DNA of 64,000 bases from Sphaerolaimus hirsutus (GCA_964036195.1 OZ038457.1:8583147-8647146), one strand, 5' to 3'; shown: positions 52,311-64,000, counted from the first letter of the stretch. The notes: a model not told the origin generated them from the letters alone. A program made the numbers and translations.

Positions 52311-52777
52311 CCCGGTGCTCCTTGTTTACTGCCAGAAAATTATCAACAAAAAAACAAAAAACATGTTTACGTGTTTACACCAATTGTTTAAAGTCGAATT
52401 GCCCGCACAGACACTCTGCATGTTTTCTAAAAATAATTATGCCATGTTTAATGAAATCAACATGGAATCAAAGCGGTAAGATCAGTCATCACATGAAGAG
52501 TGGTAAAATAAGGTACTGGAAATGTGTCACCACACCGCACAAACACTTAAAATGCAAAGTTGCGAAAATGTTTATACGTTTACCCAAAATACCCAGGGTA
52601 TACTCGCCGCGCATCACACCTTGCATGGAAACCCACCATAACCTATCTGAATAATGAAGCAAAAATTATACAGTTATTTTTATCATAATATTTTGTTTTT
52701 ACTGTGTAATAAGTAATTACGAATTTATCACAAGATGTTATTCATTGAATTATGGTAGGATTCTACACATAAATATT

Positions 52778-53322
52778 TACAGGGTGCGGCAAATCAGATG
52801 GACACCTTAGATTTTGAATAACTTAACACTGGGTGGTCGCATGAAGGTCGAAATTTAGGTAAACATTAACGACTCAATAGGAAAGGTTTCCACAAAATGT
52901 GGCTGCGATAGCTCCATTCATTCACAAGTTATTCAAGCATAGACCAATAATCGTCACTTTACGACCACCTCGCTTTATGATCAATTAAGCAAGCACCCGC
53001 CGATTTACTTATCCCGATCGCGATCCCTGTCCCAAGACCCCAATCCTGATCCAGGTCCCGAAAAATGAATAAAACAATCCCAATTCCAGTCCTGAAAAAT
53101 CGATCCCTTTTGAACCCTAGTGACAATGTGAACCCTATAGTTAAAGTGACAATAACGCGTTTGCGTGAATAACTTGTGAACGAGTGGAGCTATCACAGCC
53201 ATATTTTGTGGAAACCTTTCCTATATAGTTGTTGAGGTTCACATAAAATTTGACGTTCATCTCACCACCCAGTGTCAAGTTATACAAAATCTAAGTGTCT
53301 GTCTAAATGGCTGCACACTGTA
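52778..53322. repeat. CAGGGTGCGGCA inverted-repeat element, copy 2
   Basis: It has the same size and arm order as copy 1 (CACTGGGTGGTCGC, TAAACATTAACGAC), but the right end has drifted (GGCTGCACACTGTA). It also holds a nested CGATCGCGATCCC-type fragment in the same relative place. Confidence 0.7.
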
Positions 53323-53462
53323 CTTTGCGGTCCGCTGAGTATTATGCACTTTTAACACAGTTTAAAAGTAGAAAATACTTAACGTAATTACACTTTATGT
53401 TTATGTTTACTTTGGGAAAATTTCAGTAATTTTAACAACTCTCATACTAATCCTGTCACCAG

Positions 53463-53972
53463 GTGGCAGTCCCAAGCCCTGTAAAGTGTTAAGTAAAATG
53501 TCAAATGTAAAGTTAAATGCAAATTAAAGTGTCAATTGTCATGCAAAGTGTCAAATGTTAAGTAAAGTGTAATGAAAAGTGTCAAATGTTATATAAAGTG
53601 TAATGAAAAGTGTCAAATGTAAAGTAAATGCCAAGTAAAGTGTCAATTGTCATGCAGTGTCAATTGCGAAGTCAAATGTTAAGTCAAATGCAAAGTAAAG
53701 TGTCAACTGTTATGCAGAGTGTCAAATGTAAAGTCAAATGTAATTCAAAGTGTGAATTACGTATCCAAATCTCATTTTTTATTCAAATCTTATATTTTTA
53801 TTAAAATCTTATTTCTCCACATAAGATTTTGATACAAAAATAAGATTTTGATACACAATTGACACTTTAGTTAACATTTGACACTTTGCATGACAATTGA
53901 CATTTTTCTTTACATTTGACTTTACATTTGACACTTTACTTTACACTTTACAGGGCTTGAGACTAACCCCTG
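53463..53972 (+). mobile_element. Introner-like element, long copy of about 510 bp
   Basis: The left end is CACCAG|GTGGCAGTCCCAAG, a good donor context. The right end reads GGGCTTGAGACTAACCCCTG, a degenerate version of the family end without the AG. The interior is an expanded run of TGTCAAATGTAAAG-like units and a core with AAGATTTTGATAC inverted repeats. No coding exon was recognised on either side. Confidence 0.55.
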
Positions 53973-54953
53973 TGTGAACTAATTGAAGATTTACAGTTTT
54001 TTATCATGCTGATGTTACACAGATTAGAGAAAAAACAACATGAGAAGATTGCTCAATGTATATTTTTAGCCTGTTTAGTGTTTACAATATTACCCGTTTA
54101 CTGTTTACCATATCTTTAAATATTTTTGCCAGATGAGTTATTTTTGCACCTTTTTTATTTCCGCAATTTGAATATCTGAAACTGATAAATAAACTGCCTC
54201 CGCATCAAGCTCAGAACCGATTTTTTTAAGTTCTTACCAGTGCCATGGATCCAGCTACTGGGGGAATCGAGAGATGATATTTGGGGAAATATATGCCTAA
54301 CCCCCCCCCCACTACTATACGCCAGCAGGGGGCTGCGGCGACTCCCCTAATTGTGGGTCGCCACAAAGATTTTTTTGCTGCAAGTGTGGCACAAAAGTAG
54401 CACCCTTCAATGCGGATGCTCTGTCGCCAGCTGTGAAAGGGGTAAATGCGTGAAATTTGGGGAGAATGTAGTCAACATCCCCACCTATTAGGTATATAGA
54501 TGTGTCAAAAAAAATTTTACGCAAAACGGAAACGGAATTTTTTTTCGCACATGCCGGAAAATAGAAACGGAAATGACAAAATTTTTGCACTTGGCAGAAA
54601 ATGGCAAAATGAAAGGCTGGAAAACGGATAAACTAAATTTGCATTGAAATGGAAAAAATTGCTGGAATATGGCAGAAATTTGCTGGAAATAGAAAAAATT
54701 CAGATAATTGAAACAGCCAGTTTGGCTGGAACATGTAACAGAAAGTTGAGCTGGGAAAAAGGAAAACGAGGCGGAAAAACCGAAAATTTAGCTGAAAAAT
54801 TGAGCTGGAACAATGGGGAATTTTTTTTTCCTGTGGAAATCAAACGGAAAATGGAAACTTGACACCCTAGTAAAAGCTTATATATTGCAGAAAATATTGC
54901 TTGAATTCCACAAACGCATAGACACACCACACACTGAAATTGGCTAGGGCTGT

Positions 54954-55150
54954 TCGAACGTTTTTTATTTACGCCCGGGCGGAATTCTTAAAGCGGTTCG
55001 GACGATTTTATTTACGACAAAACTGAAAACTTACTGAAATTTGGGTTGGTTCAGACGGTTTTGAATTCCACCCCTCTTTTTAATTCCGACCTTGCAAAAA
55101 ACGTTCGAACCGCCCCCCCTTGCCAATTTTGAGTGTGCGGTGCGCCATTT
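54954..55150. repeat. CGTCCGAACC repeat abutting the CTU1 promoter
   Basis: It carries GCGGTTCGGACGATTTTATT, TTGGGTTGGTTCAGACGG and AGTGTGCGGTGCGCCATTT. It matches the mGluR intron 6 block at 16,207-16,425. Confidence 0.55.
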
Positions 55151-55297
55151 ACTCAAAATTGCTAAACTCCCGGTGGCACAATTCACTCAAATACAATTAT
55201 CCCTGAATGTCAATGCCGCTTTGAACTCCTATCACCACACACAAGTGCACCTGACTGGCAACGTGCCAAAAAACGTTTCCAACACTGCGAAATCATA

Positions 55298-55519
55298 ATG
55301 TCAAGCGGTCCAATCACTTGTCAAAATTGTTCCGAGCGGCCGGCGGCAATAAAAAGGCCAAAAGATGGATCTGCATTGTGCAAAACCTGTTTCATTGCCG
55401 CATTCGAGCTGCTCGTCCACCAAACGATCATTGACAACAAATTATTTTCGGCTGGCGAGAAAATCGCGGTTGCAGCCAGCGGCGGGAAGGATTCCACTGT
55501 TTTGGCGCACGTTTTGAAG
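55298..55519 (+). CDS. CTU1: CTU1 exon 1: zinc finger and PP-loop
   Basis: It runs from [11 protein letters not shown] through CKTC to [16 protein letters not shown]. The donor is AAG|GTTAGA in phase 0. The ATG is the first in frame ahead of the conserved zinc finger. Confidence 0.96.
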
Positions 55520-58407
55520 GTTAGAATGGCGCCAACTTGATTCTAAGGCGGTATCGGATGAACGCCGCGCGTATGTCTTTTTGTGGCACGCAGCCAAGTA
55601 GTCAAATTTGGATACATAGGTGGTCAAAGTGTCCATGCACTCTCGTCTGCAGAAGCGCCCCGCTTTTAAATATCTGCGAACGATATTTTGAGTGCGTGTG
55701 TAGACGAGGTGGGAATATGCATTTCTCCAAGTACCATCAGTTACTCATGCAAAATTACAAAAATGGCCGGTGAATAGAAGCTTCATATAAACCTAAAAAA
55801 TTACACTGAAAAATCAACTGCAATTGTAATGAATGAATGAATTACTCAATTTTTCCAGGTTCTAAACACTCGCCACGACTACAACTTGGAGCTGCTTTTG
55901 CTGTCCGTGGACGAGGGCATAATCGGTTATAGAGATGACTCATTGAAAGCGGTGAAAATGAATCAAATTGAGTATAACTTGCCACTGAAGGTGGTCAGCT
56001 ATGACGAAATGTATGGCGGTTGGACTATGGATAAGGTGCGTTTTGCTTTTCGATTTGGGGTTGCGTTCTTATTCGATTGAAATCATGGTGCATCCTAGAT
56101 TTTGACCCCCCCCCCCCCCGCGGGGCTTGGATAGCCTAAAAAATATGGCGGTGGCTGGTTTTCTGGGATTCAATATATACGCTTTTTCAATGTGTAGAAG
56201 GCGCAAAGGGGGGGAATCGTTAAAAAAGGAGAAAAATAGCTAAGAAATAGATATACCAGCACATATTTATATATCCGAAAATAGATGAAAAAAAGCACAT
56301 GAACGAGTAATTTTGAAGGTGAAAATGGGCAACAAGTTTGAAAATTAGCGATTTTGAGCAAAAATGTTGGAAAAATTGTTTTTAAAAACCGCCCCGCATA
56401 GCTAGATAGCTGGGCGATTGGTGGGGGGGGGCATTCAGGGGATAATAGTAAAAAAAATTGCATCCGAGATAGATAGTAAACAGCTAATATACACGATCTC
56501 AGGTAGTCAGCACAGTTGGCCGGCGGCACAACTGCACATTTTGCGGCGTTTTTCGCCGCCAAGCGCTCGACCGCGGTGCGGCCCAACTCGATGCCGACAA
56601 GGTTGCGACCGGACACAATGCGGACGATTTGGCTGAGACTGTTTTGATGAATTTATTGAGGGGCGACGTTCCGAGGTTTGCACAATTTGTTTAACCGAAA
56701 AATTTATATTTCAATAATGGTATAATGCTTTTCAAGAATAATGCTTTTCAACAACATTAACCAGTAAAAGTGCTAACTTTCAGTTGGGAAAATTTTCAAT
56801 CTATCGCTGTTTAGTCACGGTCCTTTTACGCATTTGAGTGGAAAACTACATAACGGTAGATAAATACAAATTTCTTAATTTTCTGCACATTTTCAGATTG
56901 ATTCGATGTGTGGATATCGTCACTGGGGCGGAGGGCTCTCTGCCAAGGTCGGTATTTAACTTGGCAGTTTTCATTCTTTGCTAAGTTAACCATACAAAAT
57001 GATAGATACATATGTATGAGATGAACACTGGTGCAAATGGACTTAAGTTTGGCAAAATGCCAGCATTGGCAAATCTGAGTCTGGGGTCGGACACTGGAAT
57101 GCTAATAAAGATTCTAACAAATCAAAGTAGCAGTTCGATCCTCCCCACAATTGAAGCTTCCCGACGCCTCAGTCCTTATAAATATTAAAGTCAACAAATC
57201 AAAATGGATGTCTCAAATCGTAATCCCCACGGATAAATACTCCCGAATATTATTTCACAGACATAAAAACAGTGACCCAGCCTTAGTCTGTCGCGAACCC
57301 AATCCGCTTGGAAACAGTATTTCACATATTTATTTCATTGTGCATGCCAAGCAAGCACATGGGTTGAAAACGTTCATGTTAACGACGATTATACACTTTC
57401 AGTCCCGCATGTGCACTGCTCTTGTCATTGCTAAACGATTAAAATACCATACCACTATTCAATTTCGCGTTTCGTAAAAACAACATCTTCTCAGATGCAA
57501 GCCGTTGAAATACTGCTTCGAGAAAGAAATCGTCATGTACGCCCGCTTTCTAAACTTGACATATTTCGCAACTGAATGCATTTATTCACCGGAGGCGTTC
57601 AGAGGACATCTTAGAGCCTATGTAAAAGACATTGAAAGAATAAGACCACGTTCGATTTTGGACATAATTGAATCGGCCGAACAGCTAACCGCGAATAGTT
57701 CAGCTAGATTGCCTGTGCAGGGTACTTGTAAAAAGTGAGCTTTGTTGTTTTGAGCTTTGTTGGGGCAAACTTGGTTGAACAGATGAATTTAGGTTATTAT
57801 ACTCGGCGGACCGCATGTTATCCATTTTTCTGAAGGAAACTCTCAATCATGATGTCATGATTTATAAAATAATCATTGTTCCCGCAAAAAAAAATGAAAA
57901 AAAGTTTTAGGAAAATATATTCATTACTTGTATGTTTTTTTTGTTTGTAAACTATTGTTATAGTGCATACATGGGTATCCTGCTCGCGCATTATCGGTCA
58001 AGGCATAAGCAATTTTGGGCACATACCTTGTCGTCAGCCGAGTATAATGACGAACCATTTTTTGATTGGACATTCCACGGTTGACACGAATGGTACTTAT
58101 TTCATTTGACCCCATTATAATCTCATCCCTATCATCATATTCACATAAGTTTTTTTTACCAATTGTAAATATAAAACGCAATAACCCCCCTAAATATAGG
58201 TGCGGCTACATCACGAGTCAAAATTTGTGCAAGGCGTGCTTACTAATTGATGGTTTGAATTCAGATCTGCCACAAGCGGCCATTCGAAACTCAGTCAAAC
58301 CAGAAGATCAAAATCAAAAAAGTTCGACTTTAGAACAATTTCAGAGTCTACAAGTTTCTGGGAATGGGTGTGGTAACTGCGACTGCGATGGCACGCGGAA
58401 AGTTTAA
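55298..58407 (+). CDS. CTU1: Cytoplasmic tRNA 2-thiolation protein 1 (CTU1/NCS6), 6 exons
   Basis: CTU1 activates U34 of cytosolic tRNA-Lys, -Glu and -Gln by adenylation. With CTU2, and with sulfur carried by URM1, it forms the 2-thiouridine of mcm5s2U. Exons are 55,298-55,519, 55,859-56,035, 56,503-56,675, 56,897-56,947, 57,495-57,734 and 58,200-58,407; all phases agree, giving 356 residues (human about 348). The N-terminal zinc finger is C8/C11/C28/C31. The PP-loop is SGGKDST (61-67). Other landmarks are [21 protein letters not shown], the CTFC pair (144-147) of the Fe-S or catalytic site, [40 protein letters not shown] and the C-terminal CKKC...CKAC zinc finger. All expected motifs are intact, so it is probably functional. 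Confidence 0.97.
55859..56035 (+). CDS. CTU1: CTU1 exon 2: [11 protein letters not shown]
   Basis: It encodes [33 protein letters not shown] and [12 protein letters not shown]. The acceptor is ttttccag and the donor AAG|GTGCGT, both phase 0. Confidence 0.96.
56503..56675 (+). CDS. CTU1: CTU1 exon 3: CTFC and TGHNADD
   Basis: The correct frame reads [20 protein letters not shown] and [16 protein letters not shown], ending LLRGDVPR. A longer ORF on this strand is out of frame and is a shadow. The acceptor is gatctcag and the donor AG|GTTTGC in phase 2. Confidence 0.96.
56897..56947 (+). CDS. CTU1: CTU1 exon 4: 51-nt exon
   Basis: It encodes [17 protein letters not shown], corresponding to the linker before the K-P-L-K-Y motif in relatives. 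The acceptor is attttcag and the donor AAG|GTCGGT. Confidence 0.93.
57495..57734 (+). CDS. CTU1: CTU1 exon 5: [16 protein letters not shown]
   Basis: It encodes [51 protein letters not shown] and the first half of the C-terminal zinc finger (GTCKK). The donor GTGAGC is canonical. Confidence 0.97.
58200..58407 (+). CDS. CTU1: CTU1 exon 6: C-terminal zinc finger and stop
   Basis: After aaatatag it reads [20 protein letters not shown], then a less conserved tail rich in Gln/Ser with a CGNCDCDG end and a TAA stop. Confidence 0.96.
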
Positions 58408-58473
58408 ATTTGATCGTTTTCTTTCATGTGTTTGAGCTGTTTTACGTAGTTCCATTTTATATTGTGAAAAATG

Positions 58474-58479
58474 AATAAA
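58474..58479 (+). terminator. CTU1: CTU1 poly(A) signal
   Basis: AATAAA lies about 67 nt after the CTU1 stop codon, in AT-rich sequence. Confidence 0.55.
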
Positions 58480-58711
58480 TACGTTTGGACATATCGGTAG
58501 TAATTTCTTGGATGCAAAAATAACGCAATGCTCATTTCTATATTTACCTGTGCAATTATTGATCCAACTTTTACGAGTACTATAAATGTCATCAGCCAAA
58601 TGAAGTGGCACTTTGTGTGTATTTAAGTATTTAAAATGTAAGTACATATTTATGTTCATTGTACATAAACTGCAAATAGATTTCACTTTTTATGACTACA
58701 GCCGTATGCGC

Positions 58712-59464
58712 TAGGGTTGGGACGATATGACTTTTCGATATCGATATTCGATATTCGATATTTTTTTCTGAAACTCGATATTCGATATCGATACGATATG
58801 GACCCTCGATATCGATATTCGATATTCGATATTAAAAAATGCTCGATATTCGATATCGATATTTCGATATTTTCGATATTTCGATATTTTGCTTTTGGTA
58901 TAGCAGGGCATATCTCATTTGGCATATTGCATTTCCATTTGATCACAAACCCAACTGATCATCTCTACTGAAAAGTAGATGATTCAAATTTAAATGGCAC
59001 ACAATGATCAAAATGAGAAAATGATTTAAAAATGTGACAGATGTGGTAAGGAATAGGTGCCAGCCCCATTTATAGGTGCCATGCTATGGTGCCATTGATG
59101 TTTCCATGGTGTAAGTAGTTATTAAACATACATATACTCTTATGTGAACATCTGAGAGAGCATTTGCACAAGATTCGATGCTGCCGCAAGTGCTGAAACA
59201 AAAATACCTGTCATGTGAGAACGAAGTGCGCGCTTGCGCGCAAAATTTGTTAATGATATCGCCTTCTAATAGTGCCATTCCTGGCTTATTTGAAGTCAGG
59301 CCCAGGGAGTATAGAATATCGAAAATATCGAAAAAATGGTCGATATTCGATATCGATATTCGATATTTTTTCAAAATTTTCGATATCGATATTCGATATT
59401 CGATATGAAAAAATAGTCGATATCCGATATTCGATATTCGATACGATGTATCGTCCCAACCCTA
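58712..59464. mobile_element. hAT-type non-autonomous element with TCGATATT arrays
   Basis: This 753-bp element is bounded by TAGGGTTGGGACGATA and its inverse TATCGTCCCAACCCTA, with an exact 8-bp target duplication GTATGCGC at 58,704-58,711 and 59,465-59,472. Both sub-terminal regions are short-period ATTCGATATCGATATTCG arrays. The middle (58,890-59,310) has no transposase ORF. Confidence 0.85.
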
Positions 59465-59747
59465 GTATGCGCACCATCTGTTGAAAAGTTGGCAAGCACT
59501 ACTTACTTATTTTTCTTCCCGATTAGGTAACTTTCTACGAGTAGAGGTTCAGTTGCCGTCACACTATGAGTCATTTTATACAAACTCGACATTTACACTA
59601 CAGTTGTTAATTGCAGATATTTAATGAAAATTCTCAATTTAACGCCTCACGCCTCCTAATATGGCACTAATATGGCAAATGTTTATTTTGGTGAAGCGTG
59701 TGGAAGCGCCATCACCGTGAAGTGTCTTCCACAATATTGGATGCGTC

Positions 59748-59977
59748 TTAGGCGCTCCACACGGTAGTTGACATTCGAATGTCAACTGGTTGATGTCAAC
59801 TCATATTTTAGTTCACGTGTCACAGAGCGATCTTCAATTGCACATGTCGCTAGATTTATTGTTCGACGTTGCAGCACCGGCAATTGAAGATCGCTCTGTG
59901 ACACGTGAACTAAAATAAATATGAGTTGACATCAACCAGTTGAAATTCGAATGTCAACTACCGTGTGGAGCGCCTAA
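59748..59977. repeat. Long near-perfect foldback nested in a GTGTGGAAGCG element
   Basis: Arms of about 95 bp (from TTAGGCGCTCCACACGGTAG, and its inverse CTACCGTGTGGAGCGCCTAA) flank a ~38-nt spacer (ACATGTCGCTAGATTTATTG...). Diverged GGTGAAGCGTGTGGAAGCG arms at about 59,691 and GCTTCCACGCGCTTCACG at about 60,064 lie outside it. Confidence 0.75.
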
Positions 59978-60956
59978 AGCGTGAAGTGAAGCTAGGTGAA
60001 GCGTGTGGAATACACTTCACCCAGAATTTCGTGATGCTGGTGGAAGCGTGTGGAAGCTCGCGCCGCTTCCACGCGCTTCACGAGCCCATTTTTTTGCTGT
60101 GATGTGTAGCTGCGATGCAAATTGGCAGCAATTTATACATCATGTACAATTACCTATATTGCATACATGATGTAGGTACATTATTCCAGTGGCTATAAAC
60201 TAATCAGAAATGTAATTTTGAGACAAAATAGCGACCGGAAAATATTTCGAATAAGCAACTTTTGGGTGGATGGATATATCTGCGCTATTACCAAAACAGC
60301 TCGAATACATAAATAGATATTTAAGTATACATAAATAGCGCCCTATTTATAAGAATTCGTGGGCGAGCAAGTGCTTCTGCGTCGTCCGGTTTAGAAATAT
60401 GACTGACCGAATTACTTTGGTGGAAAAAGGAGCTGTTTTTTCGAGGCTTTTTCTCATGCAAACATGGGAGCTAGTGAAAATTGAACCGTAATTGTGTTAA
60501 ATGTCGCAGAAATATGATAGTTTTTATGATTATTTTGCATTTGCTTTTTTTTGCCTGCCTACATTAATCTTCGCTCGCGCAATATTCAACTAAATATCGA
60601 GATAAATATGGCCAAACCAACTGTCACGTATTTACATAGAGTGAGCCAAAGTATTTTGAATGCGATTTCAGCTTAACTACAATTTCTTTGATTTTTGGAT
60701 GTTTTGAGCAGTTAGGATCATAGCACACCGTGAAGCTCTAAAATATTCACTACACTGCCACACATTGCGTGAAGAACAATTCGTCACTTTTTTTCTTTGA
60801 CACGCGACAAAGTGCACAATTGGTCCAGGCATATGTACGCTGCCTCACATGAAGCCTTGTAGTTGTATCATTTCGCTCAGTCCTGTGAAAATTCCCTTGT
60901 CTGCTTGATTGCATTGCATGTGAAATGGCGTGATGTACCCATTCAGCAGTAAGTAT

Positions 60957-61692
60957 CAGAGTTGTTAAATACTGGTATTTTTGGAAAGCGTAAGCGTAAA
61001 TACACTTTCCAAATTTGTATCCACTCAGTACCCGTGTATTTTGGCTAGGAAAGCGTAAGCAATAGTGTATATAGGTATACATAAATAATACATACCATAG
61101 TTGTTAAAACGTGTTTACGTCTATTCGAGAAATACGTATACTGGAGTACTGAGTAACGAGTACGTTTACGTTTTCTCCCACAAAAGGTACTTTACTCACT
61201 TACTCACGTACTTTTTGATGGTACACAAGTGAGTACCAGTATTTTAAGGGGACATAAAGTGACAAGTTGACATACAGCAAGTGACAAAAATTGGATATTT
61301 TCCCAAGAAATACTTACCAGCAGAAAAAAAAACACATTAGATGTATTCCAGAGCAAAAATAGAAAAAATACTGAGATTTACATTTTCTGCAAAAAAATAC
61401 TCAGTTTTACAGTTTCTGTGGGGAAAAATACCCACTTTTACGTTTTATGTAAGAAAAATACACAGTTTTATGTTTTCCTGGGAAAAGGTATTTACTCATG
61501 TTTTACGCAGTGTAAAATTAAAAAAATTACTTCACGTTTTCTGTACAAAGCCGTGAGTAAAAAAAAAAGTTCAGTACTTTTAACAACTCTGATATATAGC
61601 CAGCAGCCAGAGTTGGTAATAAAGTTGATTGATTGATTGACCCAAATACCCAGGTATTTTGGGTAAGCATAAATATGCTTTTGCAACTCTGG
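60957..61692. repeat. Stack of CAGAGTTGTTAAA elements
   Basis: An outer pair, TCAGAGTTGTTAAATACTGG and TTTTGCAACTCTGG, encloses an inner copy (AGTTGTTAAAACGTGTTTAC to TACTTTTAACAACTCTG), so one family member has inserted into another. Confidence 0.6.
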
Positions 61693-61926
61693 TAAGTACA
61701 GCCGCTGGTGAAAATGACTGCGATCTGCTGAACAGAAGCCGAAACACCCTGCAAGCTGGCTGTAAGTGTGTGCGTGCATGTTAGTGATGGGATGGCGATA
61801 TGGCGCTGACGCCACTTGAGGGTGCTGCTGTATTTGATGGTTGAGTGGTTTTGGTTTGTACTTTATCGTGTTCTCCCAGTGGCTGCTGTCACACAGCTAT
61901 ATCTAATCGCGTATGGAATTAGTTTC

Positions 61927-62097
61927 AATGGCCCCACAAACGCTAGTTGACATCGACACCAAATGTCAACTGGTGCCGATCCCGATTCAAAGCTTGCTGA
62001 CTAGTGGACGAACGACGTTCAAACGCACTCTTTGAATGAGGAACGGAACCAGTTCACAATTGGGTTTCGATATCAACTAGCGTTTGTGGGGCCATTG
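61927..62097. repeat. GGCCCCACAAACGCTAGTTGA foldback element
   Basis: ATGGCCCCACAAACGCTAGT is mirrored by ACTAGCGTTTGTGGGGCCAT. Inner arms carry AACTGGTGCCG/CGGAACCAGTT. A partial relative is at about 3,354-3,405. Confidence 0.7.
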
Positions 62098-64000
62098 AAC
62101 TGAAAATACCCACGCATCCCAACTGTGCCGTTGGCGCTGTCGCCCTGTTTTCTCCTTTGCGGCTACAACGCCTAGCGCCATGGCGCCATTTGCGCCACTT
62201 CTTGGCACTTTGCCACCACTAGTGCATGCGCCCCGTGCTCTGCGGGTATTCCATTGCACGTCCATGTGATTCAGTGGCCGCGGCGGCCACAGACCGGCCG
62301 CCGTCCGGCTATTGATCGGTTTTAGCGGATGATAGACGCTTGTTTGGCGCGATTTTACGAGCAAAAGAACATTTACAGGTTGTTTTTATCATAGGAAGAT
62401 TTTCCTCTTGGGATCTGGGCGATAATATTCATCTCAACTTTAATTACATTTTAAAGTAAGTTTAGGAAAAATGGTCATCTTTTTCATATTTTATGGATTG
62501 AGCAGTTGTGGCACAAGATCCGCCAATGTCCGATAAAAACATCAATACATGTGCATAATACAGCATGTGTACTGGACTTATTGAATTCAACAATTCTGAA
62601 AATTTATCTTCATCGACTCGTGACCGAGGTATATCATCTTTCATCAAGCGTTCTTGACTTCAACAACAAAAATTGGACATGGGATAAAAAGTGTTTAGGG
62701 AAAACAGAACAGAGTGATACTTGAGAACATTGAGTATGATATTTATATAACTTCATTCTTCAGAAGCATATGGAAGCGCATTGGCTGGATTTCATAGCAA
62801 AGCTACAATAGGTAACATATTTTAGGTTATTATTACATGCTAGCATTAGAAAATGGTGACATTGACATCAAAATTGCAATAAAACTAACTGAAACGATCT
62901 ATTATGTTTATTTATAGGTGAAATATAAGCTTGCGCGCAAAAAAATTGCAGTGTACCTAGTGAATTAGTACTCAAAATTTTAGTCTCCGTTTTTAGTTCT
63001 TCTGTTTTTTAGTTCCAGTTTCTCAAGTTATACCGCGTAGATGGTAAATAAACAGGTGTAAAAAATCTGGCCATCCCTACTTCCAACTATTTTTTTAAAT
63101 ATATACCTACCTAAAATACATGCAATCATTGCATAGAAATTGCACACGGTTCCTGGCACACAGGAAGTGTAGTTTTATTTTAATATTACCTACCTATGCC
63201 TGAAACTATCTATGTATGTAGGCTGGCATGGCAGATATAAATATTCAGACACATTTTGTGTTAATAAAATCGCATTTATTGACTTTACGCAGTTTACTTT
63301 ATGTCTTTGTTATAACTGCGGCGCCATGTTCTATTGCCGGGGTTCACATGCAATCGTTGGTCAATTGATTGCCAGCATTCATGCATTATTTATGATGACA
63401 GGATGAACATTTTAATCAAGCACCATGCTTTTTGACCAGAGTAATGTATTTGAAACCTGCTAAAAGAATCACTAATAATTTATTATAAATATTTCATATG
63501 AACTTTGATGCGTAATGGAAAACGAAAAAGGTCAGTTCAATTCTCATCAAAAGAGCGCTTTTTGGTAAATAGCATTCACTGCTGTTATTAATGGTAAAAG
63601 TAAAACCCTGGAAAATGGGAAGACCTATTTCAATAACGGTGCTTTTACTTTTTTGCACATTGAGTAATAAATGACGGAAAAGAATTGATAACTGGAATTC
63701 ATCCATAAGAAAAAAATCATGGATCGTGTACTTAGATCACGGTTGATAGATTTAAATACCTATGTATGTGTAGTGGTTGATTGAACTTGCTAAAGTAGAT
63801 GCCAAAATAGATGCCAAAATCATATCCTCCTGCAATCAACGATATTCAAACAAAAATTTAAAAAATAGAACGGCGTGCCCATTGCAAGAACATATATCTA
63901 AACTCTATACATCTACACACAAATTATTAATTAATCATTTATAATTAAAAATTTGTATTATTTATTAACTACAAATTAATTAATTCATATAAATAAATTA

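Larger units (their letters stand above)
52311..55297. other. Intergenic region upstream of CTU1
   Basis: It contains the CAGGGTGCGGCA element (52.78 kb), the long introner-like copy (53.46 kb), GGAAA/TTTCC-rich repeats (54.5-54.9 kb) and the CGTCCGAACC repeat at 54,954-55,150, which ends only about 150 nt before the CTU1 start codon. No TATA box was recognised for CTU1. Confidence 0.55.
58480..64000. other. Terminal intergenic region
   Basis: Beyond the repeats listed (hAT-type element, foldbacks, GTTGTTAAA stack, GGCGC-rich piece near 62.17 kb), the stretch 62.2-64.0 kb is AT-rich, with no gene, RNA gene or clear repeat that I can support. Confidence 0.5.

Noticed and set aside
56170-56616. 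148-codon minus-strand ORF over CTU1 exon 3
   Set aside because: The plus frame gives [15 protein letters not shown] and TGHNADD, which are unmistakable CTU1 motifs.
58683-59495. Ile/Tyr/Asp/Arg-rich ORFs on both strands
   Set aside because: They are translations of TCGATATT arrays in the hAT-type element.

Overview
The window is animal nuclear DNA. It is AT-rich and full of transposons, with multi-exon genes split by GT-AG introns and no operons. The gene families point to a bilaterian invertebrate: a class C metabotropic glutamate receptor, a divergent Cys-loop ion channel and a CTU1 tRNA thiolase whose motifs look like those of insects and nematodes. An ecdysozoan is plausible, but the species cannot be fixed from this sequence.

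Layout. (1) 1-19,372, minus strand: fifteen exons of a metabotropic glutamate receptor, from signal peptide to TM3; the rest runs off the left edge. Intron 11 is about 12 kb and is packed with repeats. (2) 19,373-39,413: about 20 kb of repeats and foldback elements, with only weak exon-like islands near 32.3, 33.2 and 38.4 kb. (3) 39,414-42,154, plus strand: a complete eight-exon Cys-loop ligand-gated ion channel subunit of about 425 residues. (4) 42,155-45,833: repeats, including a Tc1/mariner-type element nested in another element. (5) 45,834-52,226, minus strand: a four-exon gene for a small secreted Gly/Val/Asp-rich protein, with a TATA box and a poly(A) signal. Its second intron carries a 4.66 kb LTR retrotransposon in the opposite orientation (46,592-51,251), with Gag-protease coding but no reverse transcriptase. 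(6) 55,298-58,407, plus strand: a complete six-exon CTU1 gene of 356 residues with a poly(A) signal. (7) 58,408-64,000: repeats, including a hAT-type element with a clean 8-bp target duplication.

The two most interesting signals are these. First, four introns of the glutamate receptor (introns 1, 4, 12 and 14) consist end to end of one repeat family whose termini supply the splice sites: GTGCC(A)GTCCCAGACCCTG at the donor end and CTGGGACTGCCCCCAG at the acceptor end. This is the signature of introner elements, transposons that make introns. Further copies lie at 32.1, 33.5 and 53.5 kb. Second, the 5' leader of the LTR retrotransposon carries an array of about ten hairpins with a nearly constant GCC-ACTGG-GGC core. 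Their outer stems change sequence while mostly keeping pairing, which suggests a selected RNA structure.

The genes do not form a pathway. Two are neuronal receptors, one modifies tRNA and one encodes a secreted protein. All coding calls rest on reading motifs, frames and splice phases by eye; none was tested by alignment or RNA data.
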